Below, in pieces: positions 27,277-34,932 of a stretch of 64,000 nt of DNA (position 1 is the first letter of the stretch; each line of letters starts with the position of its first letter). The translations under genes were made by a program, and so were the position numbers. The notes below the pieces were generated by a model. The model worked only from the letters and a program-made list of their open reading frames with translations, was not told where the DNA came from and ran no database searches. The stretch comes from Verrucomicrobiales bacterium (GTDB lineage: Bacteria > Verrucomicrobiota > Verrucomicrobiia > Verrucomicrobiales > DEV007): contig JAEUHH010000071.1 in assembly GCA_016795505.1 (NCBI GenBank), positions 1 through 64,000 of the forward strand. The letters are read 5' to 3'.

Positions 27277-28599
27277 ATGAAATCACCTTTTTCATCAACG
27301 ACAATCAGTTTGCAAGCGTGGTTTTTGCAGATTGCCATGATGGGCGTCAGCTTCGCCGAGGCCGTGGTCACCTTTGAAAAACTTCAATCCAGCTACCAGG
27401 CCGCTCTTTCAGATGTAGTGGAGAAGGGCGAGGTCGAAATCAAGAGATTGAGTGATGGTTACGTTTCGGCGGTAGCGAGGCTTGAAAATGAGTTTCAAGC
27501 CGCCGGGAAGTTGGATCTTCTCCTGAAAGCTCGCCAAGAGCGCGAACAGTTTCTTAAATCAGGCAAGCCGGGGGCGGATGACACCCCTGAAATTGCCAGG
27601 CTTACTGCCATCCTTGATCAGAATCAGAAGCAAGTGCGCGACAAGGTGTCAGCCTCCGTTTCCGAGTTGTCAGGGAAATACATTGAGCAGTTGGAACTGC
27701 TGCAGGCTGAGCTCACGAAGTCGGGAAAAATCGACGATGCCATTTTGGTAAAAGCGGAAGTCGAAAAGATCCGATTGCCCGTCGATCAGGCGGGCAAAAT
27801 GGCAGCAGGTGTCCCGGTGAATCCGTCGGCGCCGGCTGGTGGCGATCAATTTGTTCCGGTTCCCACCATCGCTCCGAATCCTGTGGCCGGAAATCCCTTT
27901 CGCGACGGGAACTGGCCGGTAACAATGGCGTTGCCGCAGGGAAATTATAGGATTGAAGGGTCTCACCAGATTAAGGGTGAAAAAGGGCGGCAACTTTTGC
28001 TGGCGGCGGGAAGTTCTTTCGCAGGAACGGACAAGGCTCAATGGATGGTAGGTAACAGTCTGGTTGTGGCGAGAGAGGTTTCGTTCCGGGATTTCACCCT
28101 TCGAGGGGACCTGGGCAGCGTTTTGCACTTTGAAAATTGCACGTTCGACGACATGGTGATCGGGAAAGGTGGGCCATGGTTCGGAGGGAGTTACATGTCG
28201 CGATGGCAGATGAGGAATTGTATCGTCAAAGGTTCCTTCATCGAACAATGGAATATCAATCATTCAGGCGTCCAGATCATAGGCGGTCAATTCGAACGCG
28301 TTGAGTTTCCGTCAATTGAATACGATGCCGGCCAGGAGCCTTCGGAGGTTGCCCGGCATGAATGGGCGACGTTTTCCGGCGTGCGGTTTCGGAAATGCAC
28401 ATTGCCCGCGAGTGTGCTGAGTTTGACCGAGAATTGCGAATTTGATGACTGCCGTTTTGTGGACGACACAAAGACTCTGGAGTTCAAGGCCCCGGTCGCT
28501 CGGGTCTTGTATGTAACGAATTGCACGGACGCGCAGCGCAACGTCCCCAAAAATCTGACCTTGGAGATGAAGCCGCTGGTTGAGCGCCCAGCGCCCTGA
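27277..28599 (+). CDS. Exported coiled-coil plus beta-helix-like protein, unrecognised
   Basis: The 440-aa protein has a signal-peptide-like start (AWFLQIAMMGVSFAEA). A helical, probably coiled-coil part follows (about 35-170: KGEVEIKRLSDGYVSAVARL, ELSGKYIEQLELLQAELTKS), then a Pro/Ala linker. The C-terminal half has repeated short beta segments with Cys and Asn (VLHFENCTFDDMVIG, WQMRNCIVKGSFIEQ, CEFDDCRFVDD) and resembles a pentapeptide or beta-helix fold. I recognise no family. Base composition is visibly less GC-rich than the neighbours, which suggests acquisition from elsewhere. An upstream ATG at 27196 would spoil the signal peptide. Confidence 0.6.
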   Translation: MKSPFSSTTISLQAWFLQIAMMGVSFAEAVVTFEKLQSSYQAALSDVVEKGEVEIKRLSDGYVSAVARLENEFQAAGKLDLLLKARQEREQFLKSGKPGADDTPEIARLTAILDQNQKQVRDKVSASVSELSGKYIEQLELLQAELTKSGKIDDAILVKAEVEKIRLPVDQAGKMAAGVPVNPSAPAGGDQFVPVPTIAPNPVAGNPFRDGNWPVTMALPQGNYRIEGSHQIKGEKGRQLLLAAGSSFAGTDKAQWMVGNSLVVAREVSFRDFTLRGDLGSVLHFENCTFDDMVIGKGGPWFGGSYMSRWQMRNCIVKGSFIEQWNINHSGVQIIGGQFERVEFPSIEYDAGQEPSEVARHEWATFSGVRFRKCTLPASVLSLTENCEFDDCRFVDDTKTLEFKAPVARVLYVTNCTDAQRNVPKNLTLEMKPLVERPAP

Positions 28600-28657
28600 G
28601 TTCAAAAGGGATAGTTTCTTCCCGTTTGGCGAAAGAGGGCACGTGGCGCCAAGCTGT

Positions 28658-28726
28658 TCCGAACCAACCGGGTCTGATCTCCGATGAAACAGGGTTGCAT
28701 TGGCGATGAGACCCTGTTTGATCGGA
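28658..28726. repeat. 22-bp dispersed element, locus 5 (three units before a methyltransferase gene)
   Basis: Units read CCGAACCAACCGGGTCTGAT, then CTCCGATGAAACAGGGTTGC, then ATTGGCGATGAGACCCTGTT, ending TGATCGGA. The second and third cores oppose each other. The last base is five bases before the ATG of the RlmM-like gene, so the element occupies its ribosome-binding region. Confidence 0.85.
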
Positions 28727-28731
28727 ACGCC

Positions 28732-29733
28732 ATGTCCGACCCTACTGCTTCTTTTCTTTTCGCGCTCACGAATGCTGGTTCGGAGCGGGCGCTGAAGGCG
28801 GAAGTCGCGGCGGCGGGGCGAGGGTGGCGGCCGAGTTTTCAGCGGCGCGGCTTTGTCACGTTCAAGTGTCCGGTGGACGACGAGCCATTCACGGAAGAGG
28901 CGCTGGGCGCGGCAGAACTGGCTTTCTCCCGGCGGGTGTGTCTGTCGCTGGGAAAGGCGGAGAGCGAAGAGGCGGCTCTGGCTTTGGCTCCGGCGGGAGC
29001 GAGGGTTCACCGGCTGATTTGGGACGGCAAACGACTGGTGCGGGCCGAGGGCGAGGCGTCGGAGCCAGCGATGGGCGAGGGGATCGTGACTCTGGTGGCC
29101 TTTTCTCCGGAGGAAATCTGGGTGGGCTTTCATCGGCATCGACCGGGATTGAGCCCGGACCCGGGCGGCATGGCCGGTCTGGAAATGCCGCCCGAGTCGC
29201 CCTCGCGCGCTTGGCTGAAACTGGAGGAGGCAGCGCGCTTTTTCGGTCTGCACTTTTCACGGGAGGATATCGCGGTGGAGTTGGGGTGCGCGCCCGGCGG
29301 GGTGATTCTCGCGCTGTTGCGGCGCGGGGTCTCGGTGATCGGCGTGGATCCGGCGCGTCTGGCTCCCGTGGTAATGGCGTCGGCAGTGACCGAGCGTCCG
29401 GAGGGACCGGGCGATCCGCCGTGGGTGTATCACTGCCGCAAACCGGCGGCGCTGGTGGGCAAGCGGGATCTGGGCACGCGGGTGACGTGGTTCCTTTCCG
29501 ACATGAACCAGAGTCCGGCGGTGGCGCTGAAGGAGTGCGGTCGCTGTATCCGGATGTGTCCGTCGATCCGCTCGGCGCTGATCACGCTGAAGCTGACCGA
29601 TCTCGCGGAGGCGGCCGACCGGGATCTGTGGTTCGGCGAGTTGCGGGCGATGGGATTTCGCACGATGCGACTTCAGCAACTGGCAGTGCACCACCACGAG
29701 ATGGCGCTGCTGGCGACGGACCGGCGGGCCTGA
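28732..29733 (+). CDS. RlmM-like rRNA ribose methyltransferase
   Basis: The 333-aa protein has a THUMP-like N-terminal part (LTNAGSERALKAEVAAAGRG) and an FtsJ/RlmM-like SAM-binding domain (AVELGCAPGGVILALLRRG, VIGVDPARL, VTWFLSDMNQSPAVAL). RlmM methylates the ribose of C2498 in 23S rRNA; that exact target is inferred from family resemblance. CGRCIRMCPSIRSAL adds three cysteines of unknown use. The start MSDPTASFLFAL is preferred because a longer frame from 28684 only translates the 22-bp element. Confidence 0.75.
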   Translation: MSDPTASFLFALTNAGSERALKAEVAAAGRGWRPSFQRRGFVTFKCPVDDEPFTEEALGAAELAFSRRVCLSLGKAESEEAALALAPAGARVHRLIWDGKRLVRAEGEASEPAMGEGIVTLVAFSPEEIWVGFHRHRPGLSPDPGGMAGLEMPPESPSRAWLKLEEAARFFGLHFSREDIAVELGCAPGGVILALLRRGVSVIGVDPARLAPVVMASAVTERPEGPGDPPWVYHCRKPAALVGKRDLGTRVTWFLSDMNQSPAVALKECGRCIRMCPSIRSALITLKLTDLAEAADRDLWFGELRAMGFRTMRLQQLAVHHHEMALLATDRRA

Positions 29734-29832
29734 TCGCGCCGCGGGGGAAGGTTACCCTTGAATCGGCGGGGCATCGGGCCTTAATTCCGGCCGCGTTTTA
29801 CCCTGAATCAACATCCCCGAAAAGAACACCCC

Positions 29833-31290
29833 ATGGAATCTGTATCCCGTCGCAAAATGATCAAGGGCGTCGCTGCCGCGGCCGCCACCGCCACCTGGAA
29901 TTTCCAGGTCGTCCCGAGCCGAGTGTTCGGAGCCAATGAACGCATCCGCCTCGGTGCCATCGGCACGGGTGGCAAGGGCGCGAGCGACATCTCGGGCTCG
30001 GCGGAGGCCGGCTTTGAGATCGGCGCCCTGTGCGACGTGGTCGATGTGGCGCAGTATCCGAACGTCGAGGGCCGTCTGAAGAGCCTCGGCGGAGTGCGCC
30101 GTCAGTATCCGAACGCGCCTTTCTATCAGGACTGGCGGGAGATGCTGGAAAAGGAAGCCGGCAACCTCGATGCGGTGACGGTGTCCACTCCCGACCACAC
30201 CCACGCGCACGCGACGATCGCGGCCCTGCGCAAGGGGCTGGCCTGCTACACGCAGAAGCCGCTGACTCACGGCATTTGGGAAGCCCGCGCCTGCGCGAAG
30301 GTCGCTGCAGAAAAAGGCGCCGTGACCCAGATGGGCAATCAGGCCCACGCTGGCGAGGTGCTGCGCCGCAGCGTGGAGCTCATCCGTGCGGGCATCGTCG
30401 GCAAGGTGAAGGAGGTCCACGTATGGACGAATCGTCCGATCTGGCCGCAGGGCATCCCGACCTACCCGAAGGGCGAGGAAGTGCCGAAGCACATCAACTG
30501 GGACCTGTGGACCGGTCCGGCGCCGCTGCATGAGTACAGCCCGCAGATCCTGCCGTTCAACTGGCGCGGCTACTGGGACTACGGCACCGGTGCGCTGGGC
30601 GACATGGCCTGCCACGTGATGGACATGAGCTACTGGGCGCTGGAACTGGGTGCGCCGGTGAGCGTCGAGGCGGTGAGTGCCGATGGCATGGGCCGTTCCA
30701 CGGACGTGTCGCCGCCGACCTGGGCGACGATCACCTACACGTTCAAGAAGGGCGACGACGAGATCAAGTATGTCTGGTACGACGGCTACAAGGACGCGGT
30801 TTTCAATGCCGACAAGTGGGCGCTGGAGTCGAAGGACGCGCCGGGCAACAAGCCGCAGAAGCCCAACTATCCGGGCGACGACATCCTGGAAGGCCAGCCG
30901 GGCGACGAGGGCAAGGGCTACGGCACGGTGGTCATCGGCAGCGAGGGCAAGATGTGGTTCCAGCGTGACAAGGTGAACTGGTTCGTGAAGCCGAGCGCGC
31001 GCCTCGATGGCTTCGATTTCCCCGAGCCGACCCTGCTGCGGGCCCGCGGCGGCAATCCGCACAACGAGTTTTTCGATGCGGTGAAGGCGAAGGACCCGAA
31101 GATGGCCCTCTCCGGCTTCCACCAGAGCGGTCCGTTCACCGAGATGGTGCTGCTGGGCAATCTGGCGGTCCGTCTGGGCAAGAAGGTCGAGTGGGATGCC
31201 GCCAACCTGAAGTCGCCGAACTGCCCCGAGGCCGACAAGCTGATCAAGCGCGACTACCGCGCCGGCTGGGAACTCGACGTGCAGGTCTGA
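29833..31290 (+). CDS. Tat-exported Gfo/Idh/MocA-family oxidoreductase
   Basis: The 485-aa protein has a Tat leader (SRRKMIKGVAAAAATATW), then a Rossmann start (IRLGAIGTGGKGASDI), TVSTPDHTHAHATIAALRKG and the catalytic-lysine region TQKPLTHGIWEAR. Later landmarks are TQMGNQAHAGEVLRRSVELI, HVWTNRPIWPQG and GDMACHVMDMSYWAL. By family it uses NAD(P) to oxidise or reduce a sugar or cyclitol. Homologues with Tat leaders are abundant in PVC bacteria. It stands alone and ends at a good terminator. Confidence 0.9.
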   Translation: MESVSRRKMIKGVAAAAATATWNFQVVPSRVFGANERIRLGAIGTGGKGASDISGSAEAGFEIGALCDVVDVAQYPNVEGRLKSLGGVRRQYPNAPFYQDWREMLEKEAGNLDAVTVSTPDHTHAHATIAALRKGLACYTQKPLTHGIWEARACAKVAAEKGAVTQMGNQAHAGEVLRRSVELIRAGIVGKVKEVHVWTNRPIWPQGIPTYPKGEEVPKHINWDLWTGPAPLHEYSPQILPFNWRGYWDYGTGALGDMACHVMDMSYWALELGAPVSVEAVSADGMGRSTDVSPPTWATITYTFKKGDDEIKYVWYDGYKDAVFNADKWALESKDAPGNKPQKPNYPGDDILEGQPGDEGKGYGTVVIGSEGKMWFQRDKVNWFVKPSARLDGFDFPEPTLLRARGGNPHNEFFDAVKAKDPKMALSGFHQSGPFTEMVLLGNLAVRLGKKVEWDAANLKSPNCPEADKLIKRDYRAGWELDVQV

Positions 31291-31318
31291 CCGGCGGCGA
31301 GCGAACGCCATTTTTCCG

Positions 31319-31358
31319 AAAAGCCGCGTCTCCGGAAATGGGGACGCGGCTTTTTTTG
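31319..31358 (+). terminator. Intrinsic terminator after the Gfo/Idh/MocA gene
   Basis: AAAGCCGCGTC pairs with GACGCGGCTTT around a TCCGGAAATGGG loop and is followed by a T7 run. It is 29 bases past the stop codon. Confidence 0.88.
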
Positions 31359-31460
31359 GGGTTTCGCCGATGGATTGCCCGCAAAGAAAGAGCCGCGCCG
31401 GACGAGCGGTCCGACGCAGCTGGATTGCGAAACGGGGTTAAAGAGGTGGGAAGTCCGGGG

Positions 31461-31874
31461 TCAGTTGCCGGTCGCGGCTTTGACGGCCCCGGTGGCGGTG
31501 GAACCGGCGGCTTTGGCGGCGCCAGTGGTCTCCGACGCAGCCGAGCCGGCGGTATTGGCCGCGCCCGACGCGGTCTGGCTGGCGGTGGTGCCGAGGCCGG
31601 ACGCGGCGCCCTTGGTGGTGGAGACGGCGCCCTGGCCCGCAGTGGAGGCGGCTCCGACGGTGGCCTTTTTCAGGTCACCTTCGGCGACGCCCTGTCCGGC
31701 GGTCTTGAGGGTTCTGCCGGTGGTCGACACGGCCGAGCCGGCGGTGTTGGCAGCGGTGTCGACGACGCCGGTGGCGGCGCCCGCGGCGGTCTCGGCGGCT
31801 TTCTTGGCCGTGCCGCAGGCGGCGAGGCCCAGGGAGGCGATGAGGGTGGGTAGTAGGAGGACGTTCGTTTTCAT
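31461..31874 (-). CDS. Small Ala/Gly/Thr-rich lipoprotein
   Basis: The 137-aa protein begins with a lipoprotein signal (LLLPTLIASLGLAACGTAKK, lipobox LAAC). The rest is low complexity, built from degenerate repeats such as AANTAGSAVSTTGRT and SGAANTAGSAASETTG, spaced so that small residues recur as in amphipathic helices. It is probably anchored in the outer membrane. The pattern recalls LEA-like or structural lipoproteins; no function can be assigned. Confidence 0.7.
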   Translation of the reverse strand: MKTNVLLLPTLIASLGLAACGTAKKAAETAAGAATGVVDTAANTAGSAVSTTGRTLKTAGQGVAEGDLKKATVGAASTAGQGAVSTTKGAASGLGTTASQTASGAANTAGSAASETTGAAKAAGSTATGAVKAATGN

Positions 31875-32067
31875 AACGGATGGATTAGGAGGCTTATCAG
31901 GCTGACCGTCAAGCTGAAAGGCATGGTTTTTTACGTAACGGCTTCAGGTCATCGCGAGGACGGGCCTGCGGAGGATTCGTGATTTGACGGATGGGCCGTT
32001 TTCCGTGACAATCAACCTTCGCAAAGCAACCCCCAGCAATCCCAATCAACCTGCCCAAAAACGATCC

Positions 32068-32643
32068 ATGAAACGTAAAACCTTCGCTCTGTCCCTCGTC
32101 GCCGCCGTGGCCGGAATCGCCGCCCCGGAGGCTTTTTCCGCCGAAGCCAAGCTGCCCCGGGTGTTTTTCGACATCACCGCGGATGGCAAGGACCTCGGCC
32201 GTATCGTGATGGAACTGCGCAGCGATGTGGTGCCGAAGACGGCCGAGAATTTCCGCGCCCTGTGCACCGGGGAAAAGGGATTCGGCTACAAGGGAAGCAC
32301 CTTTCACCGCGTCATCCCGGGCTTCATGTGCCAGGGAGGCGACTTCACCAACCACAATGGCACCGGCGGCAAGTCGATCTATGGGGAGAAGTTCGCCGAT
32401 GAGAATTTCCAGCTCAAGCACACCGGCACGGGCATCCTCAGTATGGCCAATGCCGGCCCGGACACGAACGGCTCGCAGTTTTTCCTCTGCACCTCGGTGA
32501 CGGAGTGGCTGGATGGCCGCCATGTCGTGTTCGGCAAGGTGGTAGAGGGTCTCGATGTGCTGAAGACGGTGGAGACCTACGGCTCCGAGTCCGGCCGCAC
32601 CTCGGCGAAGATCGTCATCAAGGACTGTGGCGAACTGAAGTGA
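32068..32643 (+). CDS. Periplasmic cyclophilin-type peptidyl-prolyl isomerase
   Basis: The 191-aa protein has a signal peptide ([19 protein letters not shown]) and a full cyclophilin domain. Catalytic and proline-pocket residues are in [36 protein letters not shown] and [12 protein letters not shown]. The [17 protein letters not shown] stretch is closer to eukaryotic-type cyclophilin A than to E. coli PpiA. It should speed folding of exported proteins. The start MKRKTF was chosen because the extra 28 residues upstream are not homologous and lack a signal peptide. Confidence 0.95.
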   Translation: MKRKTFALSLVAAVAGIAAPEAFSAEAKLPRVFFDITADGKDLGRIVMELRSDVVPKTAENFRALCTGEKGFGYKGSTFHRVIPGFMCQGGDFTNHNGTGGKSIYGEKFADENFQLKHTGTGILSMANAGPDTNGSQFFLCTSVTEWLDGRHVVFGKVVEGLDVLKTVETYGSESGRTSAKIVIKDCGELK

Positions 32644-32668
32644 GTCAACCATCGGTCGGAGGGCGGCT

Positions 32669-33586
32669 ATGAGGAAGGCATTGGTGGCGATCCTGCAAAC
32701 AAGTCCGGTCCTCGGGCTGGCCATGGGACTCACCTGTGCCCTGTCTCTCGGGCTGGCGATGGCGGAGGAAGCCAAGCCGTCGCCCCCGCCGCCCAAACCA
32801 CCGAAGCCACGATTCGTTCCCAATCCGGAGTTGCCGCGTCTCTCGGACGGGCAACTCCGGGTGATCCCGCCGCCGCCGATTCCGGCAGCGGGCGATGCGC
32901 CGATGGCTCCGGAGCCGCCGGGAAAAGCCGCCGAGTCGCCCAAGCCATCGGAGTCCGCGGCTTCCGTTCCGACATCTACTCCGGCACCGGCTCCGGAGAT
33001 GGCGAAAGCGGTGACGTCGTCCTCGTCCTCCGAGGGAACCAAACCGGCTCCGACGCCGAAGCCGGCGACACCCACCAAAGCCAAGCCGAAGGCCAAGCCC
33101 GCTCCGGCGGCAACGCGGAAAGCGCCACTGGAACCGACGTCGGCTGAGACGCCCAAAAAGAAGGGGTTTTTAGCGGATTGGTTCGCGCCCAAGCCGGCTT
33201 CTGTTGACGACAAAGCGGCTCCGGCGAAGACGACTCCGCCCCGGAAGGCGGACTCGAAGTTGCCCGCCCCGGCGACGGCCGCGAAAACTCAGACGTCGGC
33301 CTCGTCCCGTGCGAAGACCGAAGCGGCGGCTCCGGCGAAGAAGCCATCAGCGGTGGCAAAGTATGTGGCAGTGATCACAGCGGCGGAAGGGGCCTTTTTG
33401 TATCGATTCCCGGAATCGGGAATGATCTCGCAGCGTTTGTCGCCCGGTGAGATGGTCGAAGTGCTGGAGACCGGCGAGGCGAGACATCGCGTCCGGACAT
33501 CCCGCGGCGCGGAAGGCTATCTCAAAGTCGAAGCACTCCGCAAGGCCAGCCGGACGGAAGCGCGTCGCTTTGGATCGGGACGCTGA
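32669..33586 (+). CDS. Exported Pro/Ala/Lys-rich protein with C-terminal SH3-like domain
   Basis: The 305-aa protein has a signal peptide (LGLAMGLTCALSLGLAMAEE). A long disordered region (about 35-235) is rich in Pro, Ala, Lys and Ser. The C-terminal domain of about 60 residues (VITAAEGAFLYRFPESGMIS, LSPGEMVEVLETGEARHRV) looks like a bacterial SH3 domain. That layout suggests a tether crossing the peptidoglycan with a binding head. It lies 25 bases after the cyclophilin gene and is probably cotranscribed. The long frame on the opposite strand is a compositional shadow. Confidence 0.65.
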   Translation: MRKALVAILQTSPVLGLAMGLTCALSLGLAMAEEAKPSPPPPKPPKPRFVPNPELPRLSDGQLRVIPPPPIPAAGDAPMAPEPPGKAAESPKPSESAASVPTSTPAPAPEMAKAVTSSSSSEGTKPAPTPKPATPTKAKPKAKPAPAATRKAPLEPTSAETPKKKGFLADWFAPKPASVDDKAAPAKTTPPRKADSKLPAPATAAKTQTSASSRAKTEAAAPAKKPSAVAKYVAVITAAEGAFLYRFPESGMISQRLSPGEMVEVLETGEARHRVRTSRGAEGYLKVEALRKASRTEARRFGSGR

Positions 33587-33694
33587 GGAGAGATCAGGCG
33601 GTTATTTTTCTGGGTGAGTAAAAATGATCGCTCCGCATTGAAAAACAGGGACTCGGCGATGATTCGTCGTGTGGTTTTTCCCCGAAAGAGGGGA

Positions 33695-33732
33695 CAAAAA
33701 ACGCCGCCCCCGGTGAGCGGAGGCGGCGTTCA
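33695..33732 (-). terminator. Intrinsic terminator after the lsrF-like gene
   Basis: On the minus strand AACGCCGCCTCCG pairs with CGGGGGCGGCGTT and is followed by a T6 run. It lies about 70 bases past the stop codon of the aldolase-like gene. Confidence 0.85.
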
Positions 33733-33801
33733 AAGGATCGGAGCGGCGATCGAAGCGGGTGATGGCTGTCTTACCCGTTCCGGTCGTTCCGGAGGTGCGA
33801 A

Positions 33802-34755
33802 TCAGGCATTCTTGAGGTCCTGATACATCTGGTAGGCTTCCTCGGGCTTGAGGCCTTCGTGGACGACACCGCGGACGGCTTTCATCATCGGCACGGGGGC
33901 ATCGGACTGGAAGATATTCCGTCCCATGTCCACGCCGCTGGCGCCTTGCTGGCACGCGTCGTAGGCCATTTTGAGGGCGTCGAGTTCCGGACGCTTCTTG
34001 CCGCCGGCGATGACGATCGGAACGGGGCAGCAGCTCGTGATGGTGTCGAAGTCCTCGTCGGTGTGGTAGCACTTGACCAGATGGCAGCCCAGTTCCGCCA
34101 TGATGCGGGTGGCGAGGCGGAAGTACTGAGCGGTGCGGGCCATGGCGCGGCCCACGGCCACCACGCCCATCACGGCGATGCCGTAGCGGTTGGCGGCGTC
34201 GATGAGCTTGGTCATGTTTTGCAGCGAGCGGCGCTCGTGCTGGCTGCCGATGAAGACCTGCACGGCGAGCACGCAGGCGTTCAGGCGCAGGGCGTCCTCG
34301 ATGTCGACGGCGGTGTCTTCATAGGAAAGCGGCTCGTAGCCGGGACGGGAAAGCTTCAGGGGCTTGCCGTCGAGTTCGCCTTCCCAGACATCGTCGGGGC
34401 TGACCATCGAGGTGCCGCCACTGGCGCGCAGGGCGACGGCTTTCTGGGTGCTGGCGGGAATGATGCTGCGCTGGATGCCGCGGGTCAGCATGAGGCAGTC
34501 GCAGTAGGGCTCCAGCGGCAGGATGGTCTGATCCACGCGCTCCAGGCCGGTCGTCGGCCCCATGAAGTAACCGTGGTCGAAGGCCAGCATGATGGTGCGG
34601 CCGGTCTTGGGATTGAACACCCGCGAGAGGCGGTTCTTGAGGCCCCAATCGTATTGGTGCGAGCCTTTGAGGAAAAAGCCCGGCGTTTCCTGCGGGGTTT
34701 GGGTGTGGAATTCCTTTTCCTTCTTTTCTGTCTGGGTGCCGTCGAGATCTGCCAT
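33802..34755 (-). CDS. lsrF: LsrF-like thiolase / class I aldolase family
   Basis: The 317-aa protein is collinear with E. coli LsrF, which removes an acetyl unit from the phosphorylated AI-2 product and hands it to CoA. Shared stretches are [59 protein letters not shown] and [19 protein letters not shown]. The Schiff-base lysine appears as [10 protein letters not shown]. No lsrK, lsrR, lsrG or lsr transporter is nearby, so the role may be a general aldolase reaction on a sugar phosphate. An insertion ([20 protein letters not shown]) is absent from the E. coli protein. Confidence 0.85.
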   Translation of the reverse strand: MADLDGTQTEKKEKEFHTQTPQETPGFFLKGSHQYDWGLKNRLSRVFNPKTGRTIMLAFDHGYFMGPTTGLERVDQTILPLEPYCDCLMLTRGIQRSIIPASTQKAVALRASGGTSMVSPDDVWEGELDGKPLKLSRPGYEPLSYEDTAVDIEDALRLNACVLAVQVFIGSQHERRSLQNMTKLIDAANRYGIAVMGVVAVGRAMARTAQYFRLATRIMAELGCHLVKCYHTDEDFDTITSCCPVPIVIAGGKKRPELDALKMAYDACQQGASGVDMGRNIFQSDAPVPMMKAVRGVVHEGLKPEEAYQMYQDLKNA

Positions 34756-34932
34756 ATCGGGTAGGGGGAGGTTCGGGTTAGCGGTGATGAAGTGAGCTGA
34801 ACGGAGCTTGGAAAGTCCGAATCGCTTGCCCCCGCGCGCGTCCGCGGCGGAGAGCCGCCACGATGCGGGCGAATGGCGCCCCGGTCAAGCGACAGGTGCC
34901 TCCGGATCGAGAGTGATCGCCGCCGGCGAGGG

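Noticed and set aside
31909-33213. Minus-strand frame of 434 codons
   Set aside because: Lies opposite the cyclophilin and SH3-like genes. The product is low-complexity and Gly-rich, while the plus-strand cyclophilin is unmistakable.
33700-33770. Possible ninth copy of the 22-bp element (GGATCGGAGCGGCGATCG)
   Set aside because: Only the outer arms are similar; the ACAGGGT core is missing.
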